Shown: positions 16,184 to 26,247, counted from the first letter of the stretch. The stretch: 64,000 bases of DNA from Paenibacillus sp. V4I3 (GCF_030817215.1 NZ_JAUSZA010000001.1:6546501-6610500), one strand, 5' to 3'. The notes: generated from the sequence alone by a model not told the origin. Made by a program: numbers and translations.

Positions 16184-17068
16184 ATGGAGTATTCAAAGAA
16201 GGATAAAATCCTCGACACGGCCATGGATTTGTTCCGGAAGAAGGGCTTCAGCGCCGCTTCCATGCAGGACATCGCCGAAGCGTGCGGAGTGGCGAAAGCA
16301 AGCATTTACAAATTTTATCCGTCCAAAGAGGACTTGTTTACGGCGGCGTTCGTAGCCTGCCATCAAACGCTGCTGGAGCAAGCGTCCGAGCTCGACCGTT
16401 CCGGAATGCCGCCTGGCTTGTCCCCGAAGGAGAAGCTGAGCCGCAAGATTGAGTTCTATCTATACTACATCCTTGAGAATCATTCGTTTATGATCGACTT
16501 CCATGAGCTTCCCATTATGGAGAACGAACCGTTCATGGAGGCGCAGAAGAAGATGAAGATCGCCGTGCTGACCTGGCGAAAGGAGATGCTGATCGAGACA
16601 TTCGGCGAGCGGCTCGAGCCGTATGCGTGGGACGCCGTCTTGATCTTCCGGGGCATCCTTCACGAATATATGAACGGCGTCTTACGAAAGGTGATTTCTT
16701 TGCCGATCGCTGAGCTTGCGGACTTTATCGTAGATCGAATGGACGCCATCGTTCAGGATTTGATCCGAACGGCGCCCAAGTCGATTGTCGGCGAAAGGAT
16801 CGTCAGTTCCAATCCCTTGGACCGAAGCGATGAGGCGGCGCGGAAAGGGACAGTTCGCGACTTCCTTGCGGCGATGGAGGAACGGATTCAAACACTCCCC
16901 TTGTCGGAAGCCTCTCGCATGGAATTAAGGGACGTCGTCGGTCTGCTTCGCAAGGAAGTGCTTTCGGAGAAGCCGAACCTCACTCTGCTGCGAGTGCTGA
17001 AGGCTCATCTAGAGGCCGTTCCGGAGCTGCGCTCGTATCTACGCCAACTCAAGCTGCTGCTGACCTAG
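16184..17068 (+). CDS. TetR family regulator with long C-terminal extension
   Basis: A 294-residue regulator, about 100 longer than typical TetR proteins. The N-terminal helix-turn-helix is clear (MDLFRKKGFSAASMQDIAEA, then GVAKASIYKFYPSKEDLF). The ligand domain (about 60-190) is followed by a charged helical extension (about 200-294, Leu/Glu/Arg-rich, possibly coiled coil). The ATG is preceded by GGGGTGATC. It is divergent from the MBL gene with two operators between, so it most likely represses both. Its GC-rich composition matches the MBL gene and differs from the AT-rich neighbours. Confidence 0.9.
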   Translation: MEYSKKDKILDTAMDLFRKKGFSAASMQDIAEACGVAKASIYKFYPSKEDLFTAAFVACHQTLLEQASELDRSGMPPGLSPKEKLSRKIEFYLYYILENHSFMIDFHELPIMENEPFMEAQKKMKIAVLTWRKEMLIETFGERLEPYAWDAVLIFRGILHEYMNGVLRKVISLPIAELADFIVDRMDAIVQDLIRTAPKSIVGERIVSSNPLDRSDEAARKGTVRDFLAAMEERIQTLPLSEASRMELRDVVGLLRKEVLSEKPNLTLLRVLKAHLEAVPELRSYLRQLKLLLT

Positions 17069-17100
17069 ATTGCCGTGTTTGACCGCAACACATCAATGCC

Positions 17101-17172
17101 TTGACAAGGCTGCTGGTTTATCTTCCTGAAGCTTTGTCTTGGTTTTTTTGAGCTATAGTTCTCCGTTAACAT
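17101..17172 (+). terminator. Terminator of tetR within a repeat-like sequence
   Basis: GACAAGGC and GCTTTGTC arms are followed by TTGGTTTTTTT. The downstream CTATAGTTCTCCGTTA equals the right end of the dispersed repeat copy at 58937, so this is probably a divergent member. Confidence 0.55.
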
Positions 17173-17218
17173 AGTGAATAGTCATGCCTACATTTCTTGG
17201 ATGAATAGAATTAGTTTG

Positions 17219-18304
17219 TCATTTGATTCCCTTTCCTTTAATCAACATAACGAGAAAAAGAATAGCCGGTATGATCCCAATAAAAGTCTTGTTGACCATG
17301 AATTGTTCCGCGACGATTTCCCCAATTTCTAAATGCGACTGCCAGCTTGATGGGAGAAGGGAAGTTATATAAATAATTCCTCCAACAGGAAGAGCAAAAC
17401 TTCGATACTTTGTATGAAACAACTGAGATAATCCAATTACAGCGGCCAAAAACCATAATGTCGCTTTGATAAATATCCCCGCATAAAAAAGTAAGATAAC
17501 AAGAGCGTCAAAACGCTCGAATACTTCGGCGATCTGAATCAACTGTACGGATTGTAATAAAGGTACTGTGCTAATGTTAACTAATTGCGGACCCAGAACG
17601 ATCAGATTCATTATGTTCGAGAGAAGGATAACGAAGCCAGATACAAAATAAGCTCGAATCGATGTTTTTGCTAACTCTTTCTTCTCGTTTAAATAATGCC
17701 AGAACATGAGGAAAATCACCATTTGTCCAAATGGAAACCAGACGGAGCTAGATATACTTTCTTTTAATATAGGTTGGATGCCATTTTCCAAAATCGGAAG
17801 AAGATGATCAAAATGAACAACACCCGATCCAAAGTGCATGATAATCAAAATAAGATAAAAAATTAGCACTCCCGCCACGATAAATTCGGACAACCGAAAG
17901 AAGACTTCTATTCCCTTGTAAATAACATAGATCGACATAGTTAACATAATCAGCATAATGAGGGAAATGGGACCTCGAGGAAGAATGGTCAAGAGGGTAA
18001 GATCCCCGAGGTCGCGTACATTTCGCATGGCTTCGTAAGCAAACATCAGAACATAGAGCAATAAGACAAACTTCCCCAAAAATGAACCGAAATAGTGAAT
18101 CAATAGCTGACTCAAATTTTTTTCTGGTTCCCTTCGTTGGATCATCAATAAAAGAACAAGCAGCATGAATCCTAGCAGCATGCTAGTAATGACCACCAAC
18201 CAGGCGTCTTGACCAACTTTGATTCCTAATTCAAATAAAGGCGTGCTTCCAATTTGAAATAAGATAATCATCGCACCCAATTGATATTTGCTGATCCGCT
18301 CCAT
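17219..18304 (-). CDS. Spore germination receptor B subunit (GerKB/GerAB-type permease)
   Basis: A 361-residue integral membrane protein with about ten helices, belonging to the endospore germination permease family (APC-like fold). It starts MERISKYQLGAMIILFQIGS, typical of the family. B subunits sit in the spore inner membrane and bind the germinant. It is the last gene of the A-C-B operon, 15 bp after the C subunit. The short C-terminus ending in GKGIK is normal for the family. The germinant cannot be predicted. Confidence 0.93.
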   Translation of the reverse strand: MERISKYQLGAMIILFQIGSTPLFELGIKVGQDAWLVVITSMLLGFMLLVLLLMIQRREPEKNLSQLLIHYFGSFLGKFVLLLYVLMFAYEAMRNVRDLGDLTLLTILPRGPISLIMLIMLTMSIYVIYKGIEVFFRLSEFIVAGVLIFYLILIIMHFGSGVVHFDHLLPILENGIQPILKESISSSVWFPFGQMVIFLMFWHYLNEKKELAKTSIRAYFVSGFVILLSNIMNLIVLGPQLVNISTVPLLQSVQLIQIAEVFERFDALVILLFYAGIFIKATLWFLAAVIGLSQLFHTKYRSFALPVGGIIYITSLLPSSWQSHLEIGEIVAEQFMVNKTFIGIIPAILFLVMLIKGKGIK

Positions 18305-18319
18305 ACGAAGCCCCTTTTC

Positions 18320-19534
18320 TCATTCTTTTATACCGGATATCTTGGAAAAGGAATCATCAATCATTCCGGTTCGTTGGATCGTTACATGAACTTTAACGTT
18401 CATTCTTATTTCTGCGAATTCATTCTCCCAGCTCTTACTTAGCTTTTTCCAGTCCTGCGGATAAGATTTGTGGAATGCATCTCCGAAGCCCAGAGCGTCT
18501 GTTTTCATTTTTTTTAGAGCTTGAAAAGAATTTTCCACATCATTTTTTATTTGCTCCTGGATATATTTTTCTAATTTCTTCAAGGTTTTAGACTGTTTCA
18601 GATCCAGATTACATGCCGTTTCAGTCAAGTTTCCTTTGGCTTCAATTTCTACGGACATGACTAAATCACCGTTCGAAATGTTGGGTTTTAATTTTGTGTG
18701 GGATTTTTCAACTAAAAAGGAAGATAGGTGTTCTCTTCGGCTCTCCCCTTCACAAGAAAATACGATGGTCGTTGTTTGTAAATGATTTGTTATCCATGGA
18801 ATGCCGCGGCTTTCTGTTCGGCTTAGCCAACCTGTTAATTTATCCTGCTTAAATACCCCGACTCTATCCAATTTTAATACGGCAGATGTACGGGTTTCTT
18901 TGAGTTCATCTTGAGAGTTTTGTCCCTCTGGCTCACCCGTGATTTTGATTTCCGGCAATGTAGAGCTAGCGTAAGGATTGGTTATTGTGGAAATTAAATC
19001 ATGTAACTTGGACTGAACTAAGTTGGTTTGTTTGTCTCCCTGTCTACTGATCAAATTGGAAATCGCGTTTGCGGGAATGTCTTCTACTGGCGTAAGGATC
19101 TCCAATATTTTCTTTGCGTCCCCATCCGAAATGAGAACATTTGTAGTTTCCCTTGATTCGTAGCTTCTCAAGTAAGCGTCCAATATTTGATTGACACCAT
19201 ATTTAGCAACTCGTTGACTGATAACAATAACACGCGTATGAGAAAAGAAGAGGTGGCGCGGGGCTTCTAAATCACTCTTTTGAATCGCCTCCTGTATGGT
19301 CTTTCCTTTCGTTGAAAAGACGGTTACCGGAGACTGGGAGCCGCCACCACCGGATTTACTCTGGGTTGACTTCGGTATAATGATTTGAAAGGTCATTACC
19401 CATTGATTGCTTTCGTCCAAATCAAAGGCGATTGCGCTGATGATCCCCAATTTGTTTAGTTCGATATGGTTTGAACAACCACTATTAACTACTAACATGA
19501 TGAAGATCAACAGCAGGATGACCCCTCGCTTCAT
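18320..19534 (-). CDS. Spore germination lipoprotein, Ger(x)C family
   Basis: A 404-residue lipoprotein with signal and lipobox VNSGC (Cys20). The early motif CSNHIELNKLGIISAIAFDLD is a version of the family's DIE(L)NxxxxVxaiGiD opening, followed by the FSTKGKTIQEAI and PRHLFFSHTRVIVIS region. C subunits are anchored on the outer face of the spore inner membrane, where they are essential for receptor function. The gene lies between the A and B subunits, 51 bp after A. Confidence 0.93.
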   Translation of the reverse strand: MKRGVILLLIFIMLVVNSGCSNHIELNKLGIISAIAFDLDESNQWVMTFQIIIPKSTQSKSGGGGSQSPVTVFSTKGKTIQEAIQKSDLEAPRHLFFSHTRVIVISQRVAKYGVNQILDAYLRSYESRETTNVLISDGDAKKILEILTPVEDIPANAISNLISRQGDKQTNLVQSKLHDLISTITNPYASSTLPEIKITGEPEGQNSQDELKETRTSAVLKLDRVGVFKQDKLTGWLSRTESRGIPWITNHLQTTTIVFSCEGESRREHLSSFLVEKSHTKLKPNISNGDLVMSVEIEAKGNLTETACNLDLKQSKTLKKLEKYIQEQIKNDVENSFQALKKMKTDALGFGDAFHKSYPQDWKKLSKSWENEFAEIRMNVKVHVTIQRTGMIDDSFSKISGIKE

Positions 19535-19585
19535 TTCCTAATCCCCTTCTGATGTCCGTTTCCCTGATGTAAGAATGCAAGACGA

Positions 19586-21178
19586 TTACTTTTCCTTCTC
19601 CTTATCGGAAGGTTCAGGACGTAAGTTTACGTTTTGGCGCACATAATTGTTCTTAGCAAAAAGACGCGGTCTGGTTAACATCATCCACCAAGGTACCCTT
19701 ACAACCGTATCTTTTAAGTTACTAGGTATAAATGGTGCTATTGGTGCCATGTAAGGAACACCGAAAGAGCGCAGCGACAACATGTGGATCAAGAGAAAAA
19801 AGAGTCCTGACATAATTCCGAACAATCCTAAGGCTGCCGCAAGAACCATCAGTATGAATCGAATCAATCGGGCAGCAATTGAGATATTAAAGGCCGGAAC
19901 AACGAAGCTGGAGATCGCCGTAAAGGCTACCACGATCACCATTGCTGCCGATACAAGACCAGCTTCAACTGCTGCCTGTCCCAAAACAAGCGCACCAACG
20001 ATAGAAATTGCGGAACCAATGGCCCTTGGCATTCGAACCCCTGCTTCCCTTAACACCTCAAACGTGATTTCCATCATTAATGCTTCAAAGAATGCAGGAA
20101 AAGGAATCCCTTCCCTTTGTGCTGCAAGACTGACCAGTAAGGTCGTGGGGATCATTTCTTGATGAAAAGTCGTAATTGCAATATATAAGGAAGGGAGAAT
20201 CATAGAAATGGTAAACGCAAAGAAGCGCAAAAGACGCAAAAACGAAGAGATATCGAATCTCTGGTAATAATCCTCGCTGGCAATGAAGAACTTGAGAAAG
20301 GTGATAGGCAGCACAAGAGCAAATGGTGTTCCATCCACCAAGACAGCGACCTGCCCATCCAAGATGGAGGCAGCAACTGTGTCAGGACGTTCCGTGTTTA
20401 TGATAGTGGGAAACGGGGTAAAGGTTTGGTCTTGAATAAATTCTTCCAAATAACCACTTTCCAGTATGCCGTCTATATCAATGCGATCTAGCCTCTGAAG
20501 CACTTCGTTCACGACTACATCATTGGCGGTCCCGTTAAGATACATAACACTAACGTCAGTTTGCGTTACCTGTCCGATCTTCCGATCAATTTTCCATAGA
20601 TTCGGACTTTTAATTCTACGCCGGAGCAACGCAACATTCGTGCTCATATCCTCGGTAAATCCATCTTTGGGTCCGCGAATAACAGATTGAGACGAGGGCT
20701 CCTCTACGCCTCTTTGCATCCATTTGGCCGAACTTGCGGTAATGCCTTGATCCCAGCCCTCTGCGAGAATAATGGTATCTCCATTGTATAAAGCCGACAT
20801 GAAGTCATCAATTTTACTCACTGTATTTGTGGAACTAACAGTAAGAATCTTATCTTTAATAACCATCAACGAATCGGATAAAGTTCTTTGTTGAGTTGTG
20901 TTTACTTCTGCATCGGACATGATCGGATTCATAATGTGATCGTTAATGACTAAGGTATCGGTCAAACCGTTAATATAAACAATAGCCATAGGTAAACTAT
21001 TGGCCCCTTGAAACGTACGAATGGAAATATCTGAGCTATTCCCAGTTAACGAAGAAATTTTCTTTATATTTTGCTCAAGGCTACTTGAAAGCTTATCGGT
21101 TTGTTTGATATTTGCTTGAGAGTCTTGTTGCGAGTCCTCATTATATTTCCGGGCAAAACGCTGTAGAAATTTGTTCAT
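19586..21178 (-). CDS. Spore germination receptor A subunit (GerA family)
   Basis: A 530-residue GerA-family protein: soluble N-terminal domains (about 1-280, with DVSVMYLNGTAND and ILESGYLEEFIQD) and a membrane domain (about 300-490) with VDGTPFALVLPITFLKFF, EGIPFPAFFEALMMEITFEV and LREAGVRMPRAIGSAISIVG. A subunits form the oligomeric germinant-gated channel core. AGGTGG at nine bases selects the ATG at 21178; a longer frame to 21214 lacks a site. The order A-C-B is common in Paenibacillus. No convincing sigma-G promoter was found by eye. Confidence 0.93.
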   Translation of the reverse strand: MNKFLQRFARKYNEDSQQDSQANIKQTDKLSSSLEQNIKKISSLTGNSSDISIRTFQGANSLPMAIVYINGLTDTLVINDHIMNPIMSDAEVNTTQQRTLSDSLMVIKDKILTVSSTNTVSKIDDFMSALYNGDTIILAEGWDQGITASSAKWMQRGVEEPSSQSVIRGPKDGFTEDMSTNVALLRRRIKSPNLWKIDRKIGQVTQTDVSVMYLNGTANDVVVNEVLQRLDRIDIDGILESGYLEEFIQDQTFTPFPTIINTERPDTVAASILDGQVAVLVDGTPFALVLPITFLKFFIASEDYYQRFDISSFLRLLRFFAFTISMILPSLYIAITTFHQEMIPTTLLVSLAAQREGIPFPAFFEALMMEITFEVLREAGVRMPRAIGSAISIVGALVLGQAAVEAGLVSAAMVIVVAFTAISSFVVPAFNISIAARLIRFILMVLAAALGLFGIMSGLFFLLIHMLSLRSFGVPYMAPIAPFIPSNLKDTVVRVPWWMMLTRPRLFAKNNYVRQNVNLRPEPSDKEKEK

Positions 21179-21412
21179 CGATAGCATCCACCTAGTACTA
21201 TAATGTAATAACATTCATTTTCGCCTTGCCTTTCAAGAGTTATACATGTTTCAAATAGTATCGACAAGTTCGGAAATTTGAAGATATTGGTTCTGGAAGA
21301 CCATAACTGTGTAAGATCTTTCAGTTACTTGCAACTTTTATAGTCAATCCGCGTCTATTATATGGGTGATTATGGACATTTTCCAATTTTGTTCCAATAA
21401 GGGGGAGACGTG

Positions 21413-23002
21413 GTGAGAAACAAGCGAAGGGCAGGTCTGATTGGTCTTGCGATTTGTGCAAGTTTGATGATGGCCCCTGCCCGAAGTCATGCTGCAGAGT
21501 CTAGCGTAAGTGTGACCTTGCCGGATTTTAAGGTGAAGCTAAACGGGAATACGGTCGAAAATCAATACCGGCAATATCCCCTACTCGTTTATAAGGATAT
21601 CACGTATTTTCCAATGACCTGGTACGATTCCAGGCTTCTGGGATTGGAGACCACATGGACGGCGGACCGCGGTCTTGCCATTAAGAATGTGAACGTGACA
21701 TCATCGTACCATCCATACCAAAAGAACGATAAAAACTCGGAAAGCTACAAGGCGACGAAAGCGGCATTCGGGATTACAATAAATGGCCAAACTGTGGATA
21801 CCTCCAAGCAGGAATATCCGCTGCTAAGCTTCAACAACGTGACCTACTTCCCTATGACTTGGGAATTCGCTCATGATCTTTTTGGATGGAACTACGCCTG
21901 GGACGATTCGGAAGGCCTTACCATCAACTCTGTTAATCCGCAGTTGAAAACTTTAGATCTGCCGGTAGATGCGGGCGACAATGACGTCGCCATGTTCAAC
22001 AGCTATTATTACTTCACGGAAACTAAAGGCAGTACGAACGAAATATATCGAGTACCTATAAATGATATGTCAAACAAAGAGCTGGTATATTCTTATGCGG
22101 TAGAGACCGGATATGGATTTCAAAAATATATGCATTTTGAAGTAAGAAATAATGAACTCTGGTTTTCTTACCATCTTGGCGGTGCAACTATGGGTTACGA
22201 TGTCTACTGCAAAATAAACAGCGATGGCAAGGCTTCAATCGAACATAAAGGTTATATTGATTTTGCGGATACATCTCTGGGGACCTTAATTGTCGATTAT
22301 TCCGTGCCGCCGAGCGGCCATAATTTGTCGTTAGCACCCCCTGGGAAAATCAACCGAAATGATGCCGTCCGTATTGGGGATCCGAATCTAATCTATGGCT
22401 GGCATATCACCGGTGGGGGCACAAGCTATGAAAGAAGTTCTTCCGCGATCGTCATTGAAGACGATATCTTTCTGTTGGCCTCCTCAATGTTAAATGCCGA
22501 AAGCCCTCGAAATAACATTTACAAAGTTAATCTGACAACCAACCAGACGAACAAGATCATCCAAACGGAAGTGGACAATTTTAAAATTTTGGATAACAAG
22601 CTTTATTACGTAAAAGACGAAGATAAGTGCTTATACTCATCCAATATGGATGGAACGAATGAGCAAAAATGGTCCAGAAACAAAGTCGCCAATTGGTATG
22701 ACAAAATAGACGGCACAGTGTATTACACTTCTGCGGATGAGCAAGGCGCTAAACATCTATACAAGGCCGTTCCATCTGGCGAGGAAACTCTTATTTTGCA
22801 GGATGCGTTGGAAAGCGTACAGTTAGTGAACGATAAGCTCATTTGCAAACTTGTCGAGGGAGGAGAATACGGGGTCAAGATCCTAGATAAATCAGGTACT
22901 CTTGGTACAGCGGTTGTAGATCAAGTGTCGAATATTTTTGCTTACAATGATACCATTTTGATGGTCTTGCGAGCAGATAAATCGATTACATTGTTGAAAT
23001 AG
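21413..23002 (+). CDS. Secreted stalk-domain protein with DUF5050-like propeller
   Basis: A 529-residue exported protein: signal peptide to AHA (about 1-27), then two repeats resembling copper amine oxidase N-terminal (stalk) domains (about 38-95 and 115-175). Each carries a conserved YPLLxxxxxTYFPMTW block. After these comes a six-bladed DUF5050-like propeller (about 180-529) with YRVPINDM, IYKVNLTTNQ, LYSSNMDGTNE and LYKAVPSGEE strands. Two GTG codons are adjacent after GGGGGAG, and the second has the better spacing. The function is probably wall attachment or sensing; no catalytic motif was seen. Confidence 0.82.
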   Translation: MRNKRRAGLIGLAICASLMMAPARSHAAESSVSVTLPDFKVKLNGNTVENQYRQYPLLVYKDITYFPMTWYDSRLLGLETTWTADRGLAIKNVNVTSSYHPYQKNDKNSESYKATKAAFGITINGQTVDTSKQEYPLLSFNNVTYFPMTWEFAHDLFGWNYAWDDSEGLTINSVNPQLKTLDLPVDAGDNDVAMFNSYYYFTETKGSTNEIYRVPINDMSNKELVYSYAVETGYGFQKYMHFEVRNNELWFSYHLGGATMGYDVYCKINSDGKASIEHKGYIDFADTSLGTLIVDYSVPPSGHNLSLAPPGKINRNDAVRIGDPNLIYGWHITGGGTSYERSSSAIVIEDDIFLLASSMLNAESPRNNIYKVNLTTNQTNKIIQTEVDNFKILDNKLYYVKDEDKCLYSSNMDGTNEQKWSRNKVANWYDKIDGTVYYTSADEQGAKHLYKAVPSGEETLILQDALESVQLVNDKLICKLVEGGEYGVKILDKSGTLGTAVVDQVSNIFAYNDTILMVLRADKSITLLK

Positions 23003-23083
23003 AGCCTTGCCCACTTAGAACTTTATTTTAGCGATGACCCGAAACCATAATTTCATCCCTACGTCTAATTGGTAATAAAAGGA

Positions 23084-24454
23084 GTGAAGATCCGGTTTCG
23101 TGTTTTTGTGACAACGTCCCTCATAGGGTGCATGCTGCTTAGCGGCTGCGAATCCAGCTAGGCCGACGATGCGGGGAAGCTGTCACCGCAGCCTTCGGTG
23201 GAGGCGACGACGACTCAGCAGCCCAGTCCATCCGGCACGATAGCTGCAACTGCGGCATCATCGTCGACGCCAGTGCCGGCTGTCCAATCCAGCGCGCCAA
23301 CTACTTTCAGCGCAGCCGCACCGTCACCGGCGTTATCGGCTAACCCATCTCAGCCCGCTGCTGCCAAGCCCGCGCCGTCAAAGCCGCCAGTTTCTCGGCC
23401 GAAACCGTCATCGGAGCCGTCGCCTGTCAAAGCTGACGTATCCCGAATAATGGGCATGGAAGGATTTGAAGGCTGGGGTATGGGAAGCGGAAGGCTGCTT
23501 TACACCAATAATGCGGGCAAGACGTGGGAGGTTACGACTCCAGACGGTATCGGTGCGAAGGATCGCCTGATCGCCGCCGATTTTCAAAACACTTTCCTTG
23601 GCTTCGCCTATTATCTCACTGATGCCAAGCAGCCGAAGCTTCTTGCCACCCACCGGATGCAGGACGGAGCCGGTTTGCCTGCCGGCTGGGAAACCGCAGC
23701 ACTGCCGACTGTAGAAGCATGGGAAACAGCGCGTGACGTTACGACGCACAGCAGCTTCGGTCTCAGTTACAGTGATGCAAGCTATGTGCCGCTTACCTCA
23801 TCCCCCGCATTGGGACAAATGAACAAATCACTCTACCGGACGGACGATCGCGGGAAGTCGTGGACCCGCGTCGGGGATATCGCCAGCGGTATAAGCGGAT
23901 ACCCGACAGGCATCACATTTCGCGTTCCGAATGAAGGCTGGATCACAGCGACCTATCACGGGCAGGAATCTTTTCCGTTATTCCGGAACAAGGACGGCGG
24001 CAAAACGTGGACGGTTCAGCATGTCGACATCCCTGACGAATTCAAAAACGGATACGCTGACACGCTAACTCCCGTTTTTGATCAGGAAAGCAATAATCAC
24101 GGGCTGTTTATTGCCCAATTTGTGCAGGATGGCACAAAAACGTACATACCGTACGAAAGCCGTGACAGCGGGGATACGTGGCTTCCGATCAAACACCGGT
24201 TAACGGATGTGCAGGCGTCGCCGGTTTATCATTTTGACAATCTGATTACAGGCCGAGCGATATCCACCGACGGGAAGACCATCTATATAATGGATACGTA
24301 CAACAAAGAGGATTGGCATAAACTCATACCTGTCATCGCGTTGAAAGGCGCTTCGCAATTTTTTCTGCGCATGGACGGGTACGGTTGTGTGCTCCTGAAC
24401 GGACATACGAAGATTACCCGGGACGGCGGAAAAACATGGACCGATCCGGCGTAA
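23084..24454 (+). pseudogene. Asp-box (BNR) lipoprotein interrupted by an in-frame TAG
   Basis: A GTG frame at 23084 encodes a lipoprotein signal ending LIGCMLLSGCESS, then TAG at 23159-23161. The same frame continues without a break for 430 codons to 24454. The rest has a Pro/Ala/Ser-rich linker (about 75 residues) and a propeller with Asp-box motifs: NNAGKTW, DDRGKSW, KDGGKTW, RDSGDTW and RDGGKTW. The frame is intact after the stop, so the mutation looks recent. The start codon is also poor because the AAGGAG site abuts the GTG. An internal ATG near 23198 would give a protein without export signal. Relatives are sialidase-fold surface proteins, not necessarily enzymes. Confidence 0.8.
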
Positions 24455-24460
24455 TACAGG

Positions 24461-24510
24461 TAGCGAACATAAAGAAGGCCCCTCAGCGGGGGCCTTCTTT
24501 ATGTTCGCTA
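24461..24510. terminator. Perfect 22-bp stem terminator between convergent genes
   Basis: Arms 24461-24482 and 24489-24510 are exact complements (core AAGAAGGCCCC) with a six-base loop. A stem this long and perfect serves both directions. It also contains the stop codon of a short minus-strand frame. Confidence 0.85.
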
Positions 24511-24612
24511 TTCAAGATGCAAGAGAGAGGCATATACATCCTGCGAGCTGTCATCCACCGGCTTGAACGAGACGGATTTCAACCGCACCTTCGCTTGGTT
24601 TAAGCTGAGCAA
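24508..24612 (-). CDS. 34-residue ORF or gene tail next to the palindrome
   Basis: A TTG at 24612 follows GGAG at seven bases, and the frame carries KVRLKSVSFKPVDD and ends SLLHLE. The residues look like a genuine protein C-terminus, so this may be a remnant whose 5' part is lost, or a very short gene. No family was recognised. Confidence 0.35.
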   Translation of the reverse strand: MLSLNQAKVRLKSVSFKPVDDSSQDVYASLLHLE

Positions 24613-24681
24613 TTCCTAACTCCACATGGCTGCCTTTCCCTGCAGGCATCATTACAATTACAAGATAGCACCAATATTGCT

Positions 24682-25158
24682 TCATTCTTCTATTACAAGA
24701 TCCTTCGCTTCACACCATTCGATAACTAATTCCTTTAATTTTTTTTCTTTGAATTCATACCATTGTTTTTCGACGTCATGTTCTATGATCCCGTCCTTAA
24801 ATCTTCTGAATGCCCCTCTTCCTTGAATAGCTCCAAACAATTCTTCTCTAACCTCATCTTCGCTTAATGTTCCGATAAATTCTTCTATTATTTCATACTC
24901 ATGGTACTCGTTTCTTAGTGTGAAATCCAAGTAAGCATCGTTTTCATCTTCAATAATTTTTATGGCTTTTTCAATGTTCTCTCTTTGCCAATCCGGATAC
25001 TTTTCAAGTGGCTCTTCATCTTCTGCGGCTCTTAACTCTTCTCTTGTTAATGTAATAACTTCTCCCGTATGAGTGTTTATATATGTAAAGGTCTCGTCCA
25101 TTTGAATATCAATTTCATTAATTAGATCATCTAGTTTCACCGGTGCTTTTTTCTTCAT
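24682..25158 (-). CDS. UPF0158 family protein
   Basis: A 158-residue acidic cytoplasmic protein of the UPF0158 family. Visible hallmarks are the TFTYINTHTGEVITL opening, the AYLDFTLRNEYHEYEIIEEFI core and the AIQGRGAFRRFKDGIIEH then WYEFKEKKLKELVIEWCEA C-terminus. No biochemical role is established. GGAG ribosome bases precede the ATG. It appears to be a single gene, with the next minus-strand gene ending 200 bp upstream. Confidence 0.9.
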   Translation of the reverse strand: MKKKAPVKLDDLINEIDIQMDETFTYINTHTGEVITLTREELRAAEDEEPLEKYPDWQRENIEKAIKIIEDENDAYLDFTLRNEYHEYEIIEEFIGTLSEDEVREELFGAIQGRGAFRRFKDGIIEHDVEKQWYEFKEKKLKELVIEWCEAKDLVIEE

Positions 25159-25225
25159 TTTATCCCTGCTCCTTCATTGAATCCCTTTTTACAATATAGT
25201 TTATTCAAAATACCAAAAAAAATCA

Positions 25226-25290
25226 AAGAGGAGCAGCTTTAGAAGATGCAACTCACGAAAAAAAGCTGCCGTGACAGCTCCTTCCCCAGT
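25226..25290 (+). repeat. Divergent repeat or terminator hairpin
   Basis: GAGGAGCAGCTTT and AAGCTGCCGTGACAGCTCCTT resemble the dispersed repeat's stem but lack its left and right ends. It could equally be the terminator of the gene ending at 25357. Confidence 0.35.
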
Positions 25291-25356
25291 AATTACCTCA
25301 TAATGTGATATTTACTCAGTTCCCGTCTCCGATAAGTTTAATGAACTCGCGTGGAT

Positions 25357-26031
25357 TCAGTCATTTGATTTAATCCATACACGAAGGGGGCCAATCGTTG
25401 TCCATCCAGATAAGAGGGCTGATGTTAGATCATCGCCGTTTTCATATCCCACCATTGGTATCCCAGGGAAATAGGTCGAAACAATTGGAACAACATCTGA
25501 CCAAATAATTTTATTACTGTTTGAAAATACATTGGTTATCCCCACTGCATTAGCACTCAAGTTAGCTATAAATCCTGATATTTCACCATTTATCTCTTGC
25601 ATAAAGATTTTCACATCTTTTTGATCTAATAGTTTTGGTTTTATCACTTTTTGCAATTCGCTTGCAAAGGTCCACTTTGCTAAATCTTTTTCTGACGAAA
25701 CAACGCCCCATCCCGTTTGAACGTAATTTACGTCGGTAACCGGTGCATGATAAATCCATTTTGCCTCAAATAGTACTTTGAACCCAAATGGCACCATATT
25801 TAGATTAGCAAAACTATCTTTTATACTGAATATTTCTCTATTACCTATAAAATCTTTTACTTCTTCACTCGTTGCATGCCTGCTGAAAGTAATGATATCG
25901 GGATATAGTTCGGGTGCTTTAGAAAGCAGTCCCCATACACGTTCACTTGAAGTTTGAGTAAGCCCATGCAACTCACAAATAACCCCACACCAAACAATAT
26001 TATTTAAAACCGCAGTGTCTACGTTAATCAA
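25357..26031 (-). CDS. Conserved-looking protein of unknown function, GNAT-like hints
   Basis: A 224-residue cytoplasmic protein starting at TTG with AGGGGGG at eight bases. I do not recognise a family. The second half (GEISGFIANLSANAVGITNV, then GIPMVGYENGDDLTSALLSG) has the rhythm of an acetyltransferase core, but the acetyl-CoA loop R/Q-x-x-G-x-G/A is not present. It contains many Trp and aromatics. It stands between two repeat-like hairpins with no operon partner. Confidence 0.65.
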   Translation of the reverse strand: MINVDTAVLNNIVWCGVICELHGLTQTSSERVWGLLSKAPELYPDIITFSRHATSEEVKDFIGNREIFSIKDSFANLNMVPFGFKVLFEAKWIYHAPVTDVNYVQTGWGVVSSEKDLAKWTFASELQKVIKPKLLDQKDVKIFMQEINGEISGFIANLSANAVGITNVFSNSNKIIWSDVVPIVSTYFPGIPMVGYENGDDLTSALLSGWTTIGPLRVWIKSND

Positions 26032-26170
26032 TTTAATTCCCCCCTGACTACAAACTTTCTTGCAGTTAGCTTTATTGGATTATTATACCAAGTATCCATT
26101 CGGAATACTGGTAAAGTTCAAGTAAATACCAAACTTTCCTGCCCAGGTACAGTCATTACTATTTATGCAT

Positions 26171-26245
26171 CCTGCCTGTTACTTGAATGAACAAAAAAAG
26201 GAGCTGCTACGAGGCAAGCTCCGTCAGTATCGTTCTTCGTCGTTT
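26171..26245 (+). repeat. Dispersed intergenic repeat, copy 3
   Basis: It has CTGCCTGTTACTTGAATGAA, the GGAGCTGC hairpin and GTATCGTTCTTCGTCG. It lies three bases from the end of a GNAT gene fragment. Confidence 0.85.
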
Positions 26246-26247
26246 AA

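Noticed and set aside
19782..20162. 126-codon plus-strand frame inside gerA
   Set aside because: Antisense to the conserved GerA membrane domain; no start signals.
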